From: Lineus longissimus
Taxonomy: Eukaryota; Nemertea; Pilidiophora; Heteronemertea; Lineidae
DNA length: 60,000 nt
Direction: 5' to 3'
Assembly: GCF_910592395.1 (NCBI RefSeq)
Contig: NC_088321.1
Coordinates: forward strand, 188,001 to 248,000
The notes under the pieces are model-generated. The model did no database searches. It saw only the letters and a list, made by a program, of their open reading frames with translations, and was not told the DNA's origin. Position numbers and translations under genes: made by a program. Shown piece by piece: positions 9,625 to 21,690 of this stretch. How positions within the stretch are numbered: position 1 is the stretch's first letter; every line of letters starts with the position of its first letter.

Positions 9625-11530
9625 GGATGGACCGTTGATGATTAATCCCCGTCACAGATCCATGCATGGACACTTTCGCCTGTGGCTCAGTGAAAAAACG
9701 AAGAAAAAAATCCTGTTTTCTAGGGATTTTCGCAAATTTGCTGCCGTTGTTTTTATGGCGCAGTCATCACTCAATCGACCGTGTTATCAGAGCCAATATG
9801 ATGACAATGAGCGGCGATGTTAGTAAATAAATAATAAGACAAGATGTCCCGTCTATTTGTCGAGCTTGTCGATTTCTTATGGCTAGCAGGAGACATTCAC
9901 TTGTCAGGGTATGAATAGATGGAACGCTTCAGACTAGATGCAGCGATAAGCATGTTTATTTTGATAATACATGTACATAGTTTACCAACGCGATGTCAAA
10001 GCAGATATACGTCAACTTTCTTACGCTTACATGCTCGAGTAAAATTCGGTGGTTGGAATGGTTTGTCTGAAGATCAATAATGTACATCTGGTATCAGGGA
10101 CTACTTTCATATCAAACACATCATCCGATACATAACAGTACAATTAAATATTTATTTTACAGAGATACAAGGCCAAGGAATATGACTATTCTTTTATCAA
10201 TCTCTGCAATGGATACACGGAGGTATATACATTGAATAGAACATCCTCAAACAAGTAATTCAGGGTGTGGCACGCACGAAAAACTACGATTTTCATTTCA
10301 AAAGAGATCAGATTACCTTTGTCATTTTCTAGCGATATCCACCGAACAAATATTTTGGGGTGCGGCAACGAAACAGATTCGTTTGAAAGCTTTGTGAGTT
10401 GTTTGTTGTTTGCTTATCAAGTGTTGGATCCAGGATGATCAAAGTGAAATCAGATGACCTTTTCTGTGCAAAAGTAGTTTTATAACATCAATTCTCAATC
10501 AATGATTCAGATGGATTACGCAAATCCAAACTCTCATGGCAAAATTCAATTTGTCTGAGGTGTCCTATTACGAATTGCTGAAGACACAATTATAAAACAA
10601 GCGGAACTTAAGGGAAAGTTCTCTCTGACAAGTCTAAAGTCAGTGCAATATGTAACATTAACTTTTTACACACAATTGCTAATGTTGACAACAAATCTAA
10701 TCAAAAGGAAATAACGTTATTTCCTCTTGACGTAGTGCAATTGGTAATTAATTCATAATGCGACTCAGTGTGAATGCAAACCGCAATGTTGTTCTTCCTT
10801 TGAACCTAACAGTACGTAAATTATTAAATACATAATTGATTATTGTTGTTATTGCTATGTGGGATAATGGTAAACAAACAAGAATGTCACAAAACGGGAA
10901 AAAGTTATTGCTTTTATTGGAAATGATAGAAATATAATAGAAAAGTGGTTACTTGGATCGAAAATCGCCAGATGATTGATTATCCGGCGAATCTTTCCTC
11001 AGATCTTATTTCGTGTTATTTGACTGTACACGTGAACACTCTTCACAATTCTTCATCATCTTCTATTCTAAGATGGTAAAGAAAGCACAAAGTGTATTAA
11101 CTTGCTCTTTTACTAAAAATCTTATTAGGATTTCCGTCGAGGGTGATGTGTTGCAGCTACTGCATGATATGACTGTATAAATGAGAACTATACACGGAGG
11201 CACCGTATAGAAAGCTTGGGTTAACATCCTTAAGGTTTTTAGGCTATGCATCTGTCTAGAAAAGGTCTTAGAAAAGATGTCGATTCCATGGACTGAAGCC
11301 AGTTGTATATCCCCCATGGCTCTTATTTCGATGCTTTAACCCTGGGAAGTTAATTACACTGTGATGTATTACACAAGTTATATAATGAATCATATCAAAC
11401 GATTGTATATCACTTTCGCCTATCACTTTACTTTCGCCGTGTGAACAGAGAGCGCAGAACGAGTCAGTGTTTCTCAGAGGAGAGGCAGTTGATGACACCA
11501 CGCCGCTCTGTCTTGGCCTTTGGTATAAGA
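9625..11530. other. non-coding stretch, nothing recognised
   Basis: AT-rich sequence with short unsupported open frames. No element ends, tRNA-like boxes or exons could be supported. Confidence 0.4.
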
Positions 11531-11536
11531 TCTTAG

Positions 11537-11830
11537 TCGGGGCTCGGTTGTTCAAACAAATTTTCAATAACACTGGTGTCGGGGCTCGGTTGTTCAAACA
11601 AGTTTTCAATAACACTGGTGTCGGGGCTCGGTTGTTCAATCAAGTTTTCAATAACACTGGTGTCGGGGCTCGGTTGTTCAATCAAGTTTTCAATAACACT
11701 GGTGTCGGGGCTCGGTTGTTCAATCAAGTTTTCAATAACACTGGTGTCGGGGCTCGGTTGTTCAATCAAGTTTTCAATAACACTGGTGTCGGGGCTCGGT
11801 TGTTCAAACAAGTTTTCAATAACACTGGTG
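11537..11830. repeat. 42-bp minisatellite, 7 copies
   Basis: The unit begins TCGGGGCTCGGTTGTTCAAW and continues CAAGTTTTCAATAACACTGGTG; exactly seven units. The first two and the last read TTCAAACAA and the middle four TTCAATCAA. Because 42 is a multiple of three, several frames stay open on both strands as 14-residue repeats. The unit corresponds to the left arm of the foldback element described at 11537-11925. Confidence 0.97.
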
Positions 11831-11925
11831 TTGACCTAACTCGGCGTTAAGTCTAATTGACTTAAGAGATGACACTAAGCCAAGTTGAAGCCAGCGTTAG
11901 TGAGAAATCTTATTTTGAACAATTA
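11537..11925. mobile_element. foldback element with its left arm tandemly expanded
   Basis: The right arm (about 11884-11925) reads GAAGCCAGCGTTAGTGAGAA then TTATTTTGAACAATTACA, the complement of the phrase GGTTGTTCAAACAAGTTTT...AACACTGGTG that makes up each 42-bp unit. An unexpanded relative at 19691-19836 has single left and right arms around a spacer of about 75 bases. The centre GTTAAGTCTAATTGACTTAA is itself nearly palindromic. The simplest reading is that one arm of the element was amplified in place. Confidence 0.65.
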
Positions 11926-11930
11926 CACAG

Positions 11931-12690
11931 TGGGTAAAGGTATTGGCTTACCTTTGCAACACAATAGAAACAAGACCATCCCATTACAGTGTCGGAGGGG
12001 TGCAATCGGATCAAAATAATAAATGCCGGCCAAACACCCCTCAAAATAAACTAATCTTTTGTCTGTTTCTTTTGTCTCGTTATTTCTTCTCCAAGTAAGC
12101 GCGTTTTGTTCTTTGGCAAACTGATACCCACCGCGAATCAGTTACTGGGCTAATTTGAATTGTTCTATTAGAATGTCGCAAACTTTCGTTGTTTTCTATC
12201 AGAACACATCTCCAGGCTGTAGCTGTAGTTGGCTCGTGACTTTATTTACTTGTGTACAAGTTCTTTGCAGCAGTAAGTCACGCTCTTCGTTCTGGTAAAC
12301 GTATGAGCAGTCTTTGATCAACACTGACAGTAGCAGGAGTTATCGGATGAAGTCCTTTGTTTATAGAGACGTATTTCAATGGAGAAACAAGGGACGGGAA
12401 CGGGGTTGACATTTCTTAAGTCATGACAAATCCATTTCCGGACATGATGTCAATTACTCACGTGATGAACTAAATAAGGCCTATTCCTTTCTTTTTTTAC
12501 TGAGGAAAATTGAGGTATTGAGGATAAATCTTTTGTGATGTTTATCGAACCTAACCTTACTACAAATTCAAATTTTAAATTTTGAACGAAAATTTGAAAT
12601 CTGATCTTTAATAATCAAACATTTTCAAAATGTCCCAATTCACAGGAGTATTAATTTTGTATACGTTATCACAGTTGATGTTGAAGTGCA
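11931..12690. other. non-coding stretch
   Basis: One minus-strand donor-like site (TGCAAAG|GTAAGC, near 11950) borders a short open frame, but no acceptor or recognisable protein accompanies it. The region 12480-12660 is AT-rich. Confidence 0.35.
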
Positions 12691-12879
12691 CTGTTGATTG
12701 AGACGTCTAAACAATATAGCACTCACATCATGCATGTCAATTATTTATGACCATTGTGACAAATCATCTCTCTCGTTGATAGCTTTTGACAACTTGGTCA
12801 TGGTCTGGCTGTGTCATAATCCTGCAGCAAGTTGTGTTAGACTTCAGGTAGACCACAGGGCTCCGTTATATAGAAGAGT

Positions 12880-13580
12880 GTCCTGTTCATGGCTTTCAAA
12901 TATTTTAAAAACTATCATGTCTGGAGCAGTCACAGTCCTGTAGGAAGCCGTTTTGACTTCAAAAACATTCTAAAAGTGTCCTTGTTGGAGAAATCACGGT
13001 TCCACCGGAAGTCTTGCAAAACGACTTTTGAATTATTCTGTTTAGAGAAGTCACGGTTCTATTGGAAATATTTGTTTACTGCAAAACCAAAATATCTCAT
13101 ACCTTTGAAGAGTCGTTGGTGTGATTTCGAGCCAACGAGTTTTGTTTCACAGAATGGCAACTTCTCATTCTCTGAAAAAAGCTCCCCAACTGATAAATGA
13201 TGATAGATGGTGTGTCCCTGGTAAGCCATCATGTTCCAATTACCGGACGAAGCTGAATACAGGAGGAGAAAGAAACCAAATGAAATGGTCATCAAGTTCC
13301 CGTCAAGATTCGCGCAAAAATCACGTGGGGTTTGTTTATTGTGCCATTCATTCATTGTCTAAATGTGTTGGTAGCACAGGCAGTATCATGGCGCGTAGCA
13401 GACATTATCAAAGCTGCTGGGTTCCGATTACCGGATGAAGCAGCCGGAAACCATATCATAGTCATCAGGATCTCGTAATGAATCTCGCAAAATCACGGGA
13501 GAACGTTTTTTTGTGCATTTTCTTCATTTTTTGAAACTGTTCAGGAAGCCTTGTTGGAAGCAGAAGGACCATGGCTGTCA
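12880..13580 (+). repeat. old diverged direct repeats
   Basis: Three short diverged copies share a core like GGAGAAGTCACGGTTCCANN followed by GGAAGTC (about 12931, 12985 and 13044). A longer pair of about 200-bp period follows: ATGTTCCAATTACCGGACGA (about 13210) against GGTTCCGATTACCGGATGAA (about 13418), with matching CGCAAAAATCACG/CGCAAAATCACGG and GTGCATT phrases downstream. Divergence is high and no stable reading frame runs through the copies. Confidence 0.5.
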
Positions 13581-13840
13581 TTGGCTAAGATGGCTGTGGA
13601 TCAGAATAAGACACGGACTCTGATTGGTCAACGACTTTCTGACCACCGCATTCTCCCGTACAAGGTCAAACTTCAGCAGTACTTTGTGTGAGTGTATAGA
13701 AACGACCCAAAGGTTTCCTCTGGAAGGATAAACCCAGCATCGCTGCATGACTTTTTGTTTCGCTTCGGGACATTTTAGGCAAATCACTGTTTCAATCGAG
13801 TTTGAAATTCGAAGTGCCATCAACTGACCTAGCAGCCATT

Positions 13841-14720
13841 TGTTAATGGTTTTTCACTACCTCCGGGTGTATCCATAAATCTAAGAGTGATTTCATTTAT
13901 TAGAAGATAGCATCCCCTATTCAGTTTATGGTTGGCAATATCAATATCATATTTGTTTTAATGGCATGTATACTGAGTGTTGAAAAATAGTCTCGGTACT
14001 TTTGAAGTTGAATATCTTTTTCAAAAAGCAATATTTTTTGGATGCAGTTTCGTTCAATTAGAACTCAGTGGCAATAGGGTTTTGTGTGTATTCGATGGAA
14101 AATCGCCAAAGGCCTCCAATGAAGAAAAGCGACTGTGACATTTACTTATGAAAACGCCTATGTGAATTGATAAATCTCACCCCGTAACACAGACAACTCG
14201 GGGCAGACTGTCCCCTTCTCTCGCAAGGCGACATGAAGATTATGCGAACGCAGAATACAAAACCATGGAAATATTTTCGATAACACACACATCTCCGGGG
14301 GGAAACTGATAAACCTAACTTAAAAACCAATATTGGGAAAACGTTATGATACAAATCGTCTCAACGGAGAGTTAGACGCAAGCCATTTCAAGTCTAGGTA
14401 TTGTTTTGATTTGAACAACATCACTCATGCGTCATTTTCAAATTTTCAATAAAATTTCCTTTTCCGAACTGAAGGATTATAACTTTCTGAAGGAGAAAGT
14501 TGTGCTTTTTGGCTTTGTTTTTCAAAGTGGTATTGGTTGGTTTGAAAAATGGCCGAGCATATTTCAAGGACCAGAAGATTAAGAAACTTTCTGGAGATCG
14601 AATGAGACCGAGATATTTCGATTTGGTCAAGTAGTTTTAGCTCGGCGCCAATTTGGTGAAGGAAGTTTGGCCGAAAATCGAATTGGAACCTAAGTACGGT
14701 GTAAACCTTACAGCCATCAT
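13841..14720. other. non-coding stretch
   Basis: Short open frames on the minus strand (about 14421-14802) have no splice context or recognisable motifs. Nothing else can be supported. Confidence 0.35.
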
Positions 14721-14734
14721 GCACATGACCCGGT

Positions 14735-14892
14735 GTGACAGCGGATATAGTCCCCCTGGAGTCATAGTCCGGTAGCATTGTATTTGACCAATTAAGCAGC
14801 ATGATCTATTGTACCGCTAACCCTAACCAAAACATTTAGCAATGCGGGCTATTGTTACACGGACTATCAGCCCTAGGACTACTATCCCTTGC
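14735..14892. repeat. inverted repeat, GGACTAT/ATAGTCC type
   Basis: TATAGTCCCCCTGGAGTCAT followed by AGTCCGG (about 14744-14772) is the imperfect complement of GGACTATCAGCCCTAGGACT followed by ACTATCCC (about 14861-14888). The spacing of about 90 bases fits a small foldback element. Only one copy was seen. Confidence 0.45.
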
Positions 14893-14914
14893 ACACCGGC
14901 TTCATATGTGTGAT

Positions 14915-15000
14915 GGCTTGAGTTATATAGGGTTCATATTATCACTTGTCATGTTTCAATTTTCACGAGTTAACTAATACAACGCGAGACTGAAAAGCCC
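14915..15000 (+). repeat. family B dispersed repeat, fragment
   Basis: Shares GAGTTATATAGGGTTCATAT, CACTTGTCATGTTTC and CACGAGTTAACT with the better copy at 26585-26830. Confidence 0.55.
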
Positions 15001-15211
15001 ATAAAATACGTACCTACTTCGTCATTCATCCTTTGAAGCCATTCAAGGTGATGCGAAACCCACTTGATAAAGTTTGCACGACAACAGCCAAAAATAAAGT
15101 TAGTCTCTGTCCCGGCTGGATCACATCAGTTTCGGAAATATGCACTGTGTTGTCGTATCTAATGCGTTTATTCGTCGTTGCCTGTCGACTCCCATGAAAT
15201 CTGTTCGGTGT

Positions 15212-15362
15212 TGTCAAGACTTGCCCTGATAACACTTGGTAAGACTGTGGAACAATGGGTATTCAGATAGGTGCGAGCGGGCTTTGTTTGAAGACAATAG
15301 ACGGTGTATTCGGCTTGGCCTGAATTCTTTTAACTGCAAGGTAAGGGGCAAAGTATCCTTTG
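15212..15362 (+). mobile_element. family A dispersed repeat, single-core copy
   Basis: Reads TGTCAAGACTTGCCCTGATA, AACAATGGGTATTCAG, GTGCGAGCGGGCTTTGTTTG, AGACAATAGACGGTGTATTC and GCCTGAATTCTTTTAACTGC then AAGGTAAGGGGCAAA. This is a near full-length unexpanded copy and shows what the 2.9-4.2 kb element looked like before amplification. Confidence 0.85.
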
Positions 15363-16060
15363 TTTTACTTGGTGTCCTCGCCTTCAGTTCAGCCCAGTGA
15401 ACGCATGTACTTGAGACTAGCTTGTTTTGAACATCCCGGCCGACGCCATTTGTCCAAAGGGACAGACACCACTTGGACATAACACATTCTTCCGTCCAAG
15501 AACATGATAACATATTCAATTATTGCAATCAATAATGTCCACGCAAGCCAGACCATTGACAATAAAATCTCACCCATGGGCCAGACTGTATCATCCTCCA
15601 TAGACCTGTAACTTAATACCCACTCAATCCTATCTTTTTATTTCGATTCCGAGTCACGCAGAATTCCCTGATCCATCTTCGTCATATCCTCATCTTGAGA
15701 TTGCAGTCTGATTGGCCAGGTTTCGCGACACGCCATTAAAGTGACCAATGGGAATTTGAATTCAGATCACGAGGTTTTAAACCGGTTTGTCACGTGATGT
15801 TGACCATATTACTCTTGTCCCGTGTCAACTACTTGAACTCTCCCGCAAATGGTTCTCCTGAAAGGTTGTCAGGGACAGTAACTTGGTATCCCTCCTGTCA
15901 CCGTAATATATACACGGCAGGCATGGTGTCATAGGTGACCGGCTTAAGTTGACACTGTGAGAGGGCATTTGTCAGGCATACCCTGAGGTGAATCTAGTGT
16001 AAAACCGCTCTCGTTCAGTAAATGTGATCTGGTCACATTCCTGAATTCAACTGAGTACCT
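15363..16060. other. non-coding stretch
   Basis: No exon or element could be supported. The short phrases TTTGTCACGTGATG and CTGTCACCGTAATATATA are unremarkable. Confidence 0.35.
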
Positions 16061-16074
16061 TTGGCCAGAACGAT

Positions 16075-16215
16075 ATGAAAAACACGAGCCGAGGGAGAGA
16101 GGGCAGGTGTCCTGCTGGCTAGGGAGAGTCGATCGCCATCTCTATGACTCGAAGACATATTTCGACCGAGAATCGAACTCACGACCACAAAATGCCAGGA
16201 GCTGACACTAACCTC
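16075..16215 (-). repeat. degenerate tRNA-derived SINE-like unit
   Basis: On the minus strand the sequence reads GGTTAGTGTCAGCTCCTGGC and, about 20 bases later, GTGAGTTCGATTCTCGG. These resemble an internal Pol III A box and B box (GAGTTCGATTCTC). The acceptor stem cannot be formed, so this is not a functional tRNA gene. Confidence 0.4.
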
Positions 16216-16224
16216 GAACATCAA

Positions 16225-18100
16225 TATTCCCCAATGTGCTTTTCTGACAATGTCAACGACAATGATTCTCCGAAACGCATAAATACCGATATGTCGTGGC
16301 TATGATATTATCAATATTCCTTTTAATGTATAGATTTTCTTTAACGCATCGTTCTTCATCTTATCTTTTCATGAACCTGCTTACTGGATGATCCTGTCAC
16401 TCAAATCATTTATCAATAACACATAGGTACGTATGTAGTCTCTTCACGATATCATTTATTCACGTCTGCTTAATTGTGCTGTCGTTTTGACAACAATAAT
16501 GTACCGTACACACTTAAAAACATTTAGGGATTTTTTGTCGTGCACCATCCGTATGGGAGAGTTTCCAACCATATTGGCGTATACAGTTCGGTGCGACACG
16601 CGTGCCCTCGATGCATATGACAAATTGTAACTAAGGTCACTCTTCATATTCAAGTCACTCTTCAGCGTCCTTCGCTGATAGCAGGTCGGTGTCTCGGTGG
16701 GGCAGGCCCACCCCATTTTTCATCCCGATTGAACAATGTTGAAAGGCATCGATTGACAATGCGAATAATATCTACCGAGCCTTGGCTCCCATATCCAGGT
16801 CTTAGATGGGCGAGACTAGAGTACATTACTGCTAATGATGATACCTTATAGTGATATATCTTTAGGTGGAATTACATTAGCCGAATTGTCGCTGTATTAC
16901 CCTCATCCATTTACGAATTGTAAAGGCGTGATAGGCCAATAGAGTTATTTACGCCTGGTTAATGGTATAGGTGTGGCGAGGATGCATGTCTGTGGGCCAG
17001 CGGAAATGGAACATACCATGACATGCCCGATGACACATCTGGTTCCTGGAGAGTTAGAGGAGAGAGTGTGATGGCGCCATGTAGGGGGGGGGGGGGAAGG
17101 GGGGTATACACGATGATGAAAACGATATTTCATGAACACCATGATACTTCTTCTAATTTCAAATCCAAATTTGACGAGATTATAGATTACACCAGATTAT
17201 CCAGTTCTTTCGAGGTTTGGGTTTGAATCAATCGGTCTTTGCTGGTAATCCTTGTAACTTTATCTCTCAGCAAATCAGCCTATGTTCGTGATGTCACATA
17301 CAAATGTTACCTCTGAGGCAGGGTTTTTGCTCTTTTTAATTGTGTGAAGACGAAATCACCCGAGGACCTGTAGACGAGGTCGTACAAGGAAGGAGCCACT
17401 GCGCATGATAAGATCGACATTGTCCCCTTTCCTAACTCACTCGGAAACGCCTCAGTCTCGATGGCGATGCTACCTTAATACCGGAAACATTAGCTGCTTC
17501 TCTAAGAGTAACGTAGTGTTGTAACTTGTTACCTATTGTAAGCCTGAGACGCTGCGACTAGCTTGTCCAGGGGTGATCTTCATGGCTTGGGTGCGATCAC
17601 GCACAATCGCAAAGTCAGATTCAAACTTACGGTAACATATCACGCATGCGCGTCAAGTGACACAAGAAATCGGCTTAAAACCTGTCTGGATACCTTCCCC
17701 AAATTAGTTGCTTTCGCGCCTCCATATCATTTTAATGGGTGGAAACTTCTACAAATCTCATATTGAACGGTTTATTTGACGGATAACGAATTTTTTACTC
17801 TTTTTGTCAAAGATAATTTTCGTGCTTCTCACTCACGAACCGAGATTGTTCGCAAAAACTGGGAACGTACGACGCACGTCAAAACATTTCCGTTGGCAGT
17901 CTTTTTTGAGGTATAACATTATACTGTTCTCAAGAATTAAAAAAAAACAAGAGAACGATATTATCGAAAAATTTCAAAATCTATTGAAATGATATCCAGG
18001 TTTTATCAATAATCGTCTGCTCTTCTCCTGATTGTCGCAGTTAATAAATGTGCACCCCTAACATTTAGTTCTTGCCAGGTCTGAAACATTGACATAATAC
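16225..18100. other. non-coding stretch with a poly-G tract
   Basis: Contains a G-run of about 12 bases followed by AA and another G-run near 17084-17104. Otherwise there are only short unsupported open frames. Confidence 0.4.
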
Positions 18101-18106
18101 TCTTCT

Positions 18107-18797
18107 TAAAGCTGACATGCATAAAAACCCTAACGGCCAAGTTAGAAGACACTAACGCCCTGTCGGCCATGTTTTAAACACACTCGATAGACTACCTGCA
18201 GGCCGCAGTGGCGCTACCGTATTCACCAAGTGGCCATTTCGACCCGGTGTGATCATGGTTCGCAATCGAATGCCACCTCATCAGACAGTTCCTCATTACC
18301 CGCATGGTTTTAATACTAGCAAAGCGGGAAATTGTTTTGCATCTTTAAAACTCGAAAAATAGCTGCGTGCTCAAATAATCATTAGAGGGTGTCATGTTCA
18401 TCTACTGATCATATATCTTATGAATTCACTTTGCCAATAGAGTAAAAGGGCATATTTTAAAGTCCACTTTGAAACTGAAAATGGTACAGATGGCACGAAT
18501 GACGCATTCTGTTAAGGTTGCACCTGAAATGAAATATATGTTCAATTAAAACAACGGCTTCATGGCATAGTGGGTAAGACGGCAATGATCAAGTGTCGAG
18601 CGTTCCGCGTTCGAACCCGCTCGAGGATTTTTTTTCATTTTTTCTTCACCTGAGAGCGTCTCTGTGACCTGTCTCGTCAATGAAAGTCAAATGTGACCAG
18701 TGGCTGGGTGTCTGTCATGTTTCCAGTGGGCAGTTAAGTGGTCGGGCGTTTGTGTTTTCTAACTCGGACGTGTTTATGCATGCATGTCAGCTTTAAG
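18107..18797. mobile_element. TTAA-flanked TIR element carrying a tRNA-like unit
   Basis: The left end TTAAAGCTGACATGCATAAA and right end ATGCATGCATGTCAGCTTTA then AG are inverted copies. The similarity runs inward about 60 bases (left AGTTAGAAGACACTAACGCCC, right GGGCGTTTGTGTTTTCTAACT). Both ends abut TTAA, the target site typical of piggyBac and Kolobok transposons. No transposase is present, so the copy is non-autonomous. Inside is a tRNA-like unit (18559-18632). A 5'-truncated relative lies at 22752-23272, ending CATGTCAGCATTAAG. Superfamily assignment from TTAA alone is tentative. Confidence 0.75.
18559..18632 (+). repeat. tRNA-like unit inside the TTAA element
   Basis: Contains an A-box-like TGGCATAGTGGG and a B-box-like CGTTCGAACCC with spacing near that of a tRNA. 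It starts GGCTTCATGGC and ends CCCGCTCGAGGA before a T-rich tail. The acceptor stem is poor, so a working tRNA is unlikely. The boxes could still drive Pol III transcription of the element; that is inference. Confidence 0.6.
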
Positions 18798-19690
18798 AAT
18801 TGGGAAAATCAGGCAACAATTATTGAAAATCTTTTAAATCCTTTAAGTTATTAAGTATAGCCTTTTTCTCTTATTGGCAGATTAATTCCATCAAGTATGA
18901 TTCAGTTTGGATGAGCTAAAAACATTTTCTGTCGACAAAATATCGAGTCTTTCAACGTGTTTTTTTATTTCCAGAACTTTCTCTCCAATAAACCAAAACA
19001 GAACAGAACATGCGACAATCGCATTTTAAAAAAAATGTCAGCCGTAAACGTTCTGCACCTTGAAAGTTTCTGAAAAGAATTGAATTTTTAAGAAATTCAT
19101 TTTAACGAATGAAAAATATTCTTTGATGATTTAAAAAATATATATTTTTGCGATTTTGTTTTAATTGGCGAATTGAGATTATTTTCGAAATCCGCTAAAG
19201 AAAAACTCAAAAAATTGAGTGTTTACAGTATTATTCGTTTTCGATTCGTTCTCTAATTAACAATTATCAACACATATTTTTCAAATAAAAGGATATTGAT
19301 TCTTTTTCGATATCAGATAATGCCAGTGATTGACAGGCAGCGAACAATGGATGTGAAAACTGAGCTCGTGACGATGTAGGCTTTGAGAAGATTCGAAAGG
19401 CCTGTTTTTATATCTTTAACAATTCCGCTCCATCTAAACATGTAAAACCAAGTTTGAAAATCACGACGAGAGTCTGATAACATTCTGAGTCAAGATATTC
19501 AGTTTCGTGGACAAATACATGCACACATACACTCGTTACAAGTTTCTTCAATATTCAAGTTAACATCTTAACCACCAATGAGTTACACTCTTCCACATGA
19601 ATGTTTTTTGTGCTTTTGAAAAGCCTTCTACGGTTATTCAGCCAACACAGGTCTGCCCCCAAACACACGCCAACACTTATACACCCCACG
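18798..19690. other. AT-rich non-coding stretch
   Basis: Very AT-rich from 18950 to 19320, with GCGATTTTG and GGCGAATTGAG motifs loosely like the CGCGAA repeat. No exons were supported. Confidence 0.4.
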
Positions 19691-19836
19691 ACCCGGTGGT
19701 TCAAAACAACTTTGTCACTAACGCTGGCGTTCACTTACCTATGCGTTATCTCCTTCAGTTAACACCTTTAGACTTAACTCCAAGTTTAGTAAACGTCAGC
19801 GTTAGTGACAAAACTTGTTTTGGACAACTGAGCCCT
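19691..19836. mobile_element. foldback element, unexpanded copy
   Basis: The left arm reads GGTGGTTCAAAACAACTTTG then TCACTAACGCTGGCGTT. The right arm is its imperfect complement, AACGTCAGCGTTAGTGACAA then AACTTGTTTTGGACAACT. The arms are about 37 bases around a spacer of about 75 bases containing CTTTAGACTTAACTCC. It is the single-arm counterpart of the 11.5-11.9 kb copy. Confidence 0.75.
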
Positions 19837-21560
19837 GATGTTTTTCTGGAAAATGAAAGAACTCAGTTCACACGTTTCTCTGAAAAACCTTTACGGAATG
19901 TATATGTTGGTGTTGGCTGATCATCATAACAACCAAAGGTTGTTTCAAAAACTCAAAAGTGCTTATTTTCAGTAGTGTAGTACTTGTCCTTTATATCAGT
20001 CGACCTAACTGATCTTAACTGGACGCTAAAGAATAATTTTCGAGCAAATCAACATGACACATGACAATCCCGTTATGTCATTTATATGATACAATGCGAG
20101 TATGGTTTTTTAAAGGGAGTGTATATTACCAGTAATCATACAGAGGGCTTATCGCCTTTTATGTGACTCTCATAGTCTAATCCTCCTACATTATCGTGTC
20201 GAGTACACAATGAAACATTTCTCGGGCTATCTCGGACAGCGTTTGAACCTAAAGGGCGGTGTGATGATAACATTCGTAATATTGGTGACATCATCAACAT
20301 TCTGACATCGGACACTGGACCTGTCACACAATACCCACAACGACGATGGTTCGCAAATTTCACAAATTATAAATTACAAATGACAAAATGTTATTTCTCC
20401 CAGAACGTGACGACACGATCGGTTTTGTTTAACTAACTGACGTCTGTTGCTCTCGTCAATATCGAAATTTCACCAGATACGAACTGATCAATTTTGTGAA
20501 TATCGGTTCCGTTTTATATTTGTGATGTCATCGGTTCTTGCATGGTGCTTTTATACCTTCCTTGAAACCAACAACATCGACGAACGCCAAGTGCGTTTCT
20601 CACATTACAATGCGATAAAATTGCCAAAATATTCTTTAATAAAGCAGGTATCTAAGTTACGGGAAGACAGGGTGGAATTTCTAATCAAGACATGATAGTT
20701 CTTATCCTCCGTAGTCATGATGATGGACCGTGTCATGAAAGTGGAATTCTGTTGCCCGTCAGTAAGACTGCTCTTCACGCCGCTGGCTTAAACACTGTAG
20801 ATGCGTAATTTCTTCGACAGTAAAATCATCATCACCGCTTTTTGAGTATGTTCGTGTCTGAATGTTACATTGGGTATATATTCGCCTATGTTAGCTGAGA
20901 CCTCTCGACTATCATGCAAGCTGTTTCGTTGTGTCGATGTTTTCAGGATTATGTATTACTACGCCAAGGTCCCGGAGAAAATCAAGTCTATATCTTTGAA
21001 TCATCTGACAGTTTGTCGACACCAGTCGGTTTTTATCGCTCGTCACCAGGCAATGAGAGCTGATCTCTTTCTCAGGGATAACGCTAAAAAAACCCAAAGA
21101 AGCCATCATAATGTTTTTCAAGTCATCGTCTATTCTGTCCCAATGGTGCGCATTTTAATTTGCACATGAGTAGATACATTTAAGACAAACAACCTTCACC
21201 CTTATCAAACCTTCCCGCTTATCAAACGTGCGTTGTTCGTGAACTCCTGTTGAAGAACGGCAGATTGCGATACCCCTGGTGGCTTGGGATAAGCTTCGAC
21301 CAGACGCCTCGTTCGTGGCCCGGGAAATAGCCCATTAGACATGAACTTTTTGAACTTATGAACGGCAATGAATATCCAAACTTAGCCATAAACATCTTTA
21401 TGGGGGCGTAACGTCTTGGTTTGTATCTCAGTGCTAAGGAGACACCAGACGACATCATGTGGCGGAATACAGTTTTCCGGCAGAGCTTAGCAGAGTATTA
21501 GGTAGTTTGATCTGTCATCTCTTAACATTTTCATTTCAAGTGGATGCGCAGTGTCACTTT
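19837..21560. other. non-coding stretch
   Basis: Several open frames of 70-100 codons exist (20136-20363 minus, 20447-20695 and 20870-21169 plus). None has splice context or recognisable protein features. Confidence 0.35.
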
Positions 21561-21589
21561 CTCGCTTTGTCAAGTTTTCAAGCCTCAGT

Positions 21590-21690
21590 CAATAAACAAC
21601 CATATTCGTGACAAGTGAAAGGCGAAACGTGACAAGTGACAGGTGAAACGTGACAAGTGACCGAGTGAATCCTATGTAAACCCGATCATA
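21590..21690. repeat. family B fragment with short tandem motif
   Basis: The motif GTGACAAGTGANNGGYGAAAC repeats with a period of about 21-22 bases, roughly three times, followed by GTGAATCCTATGTAAACCC. The motifs match the GTGACAAGTGAAAACGTGACC part of family B at 35.9 kb. Confidence 0.6.
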
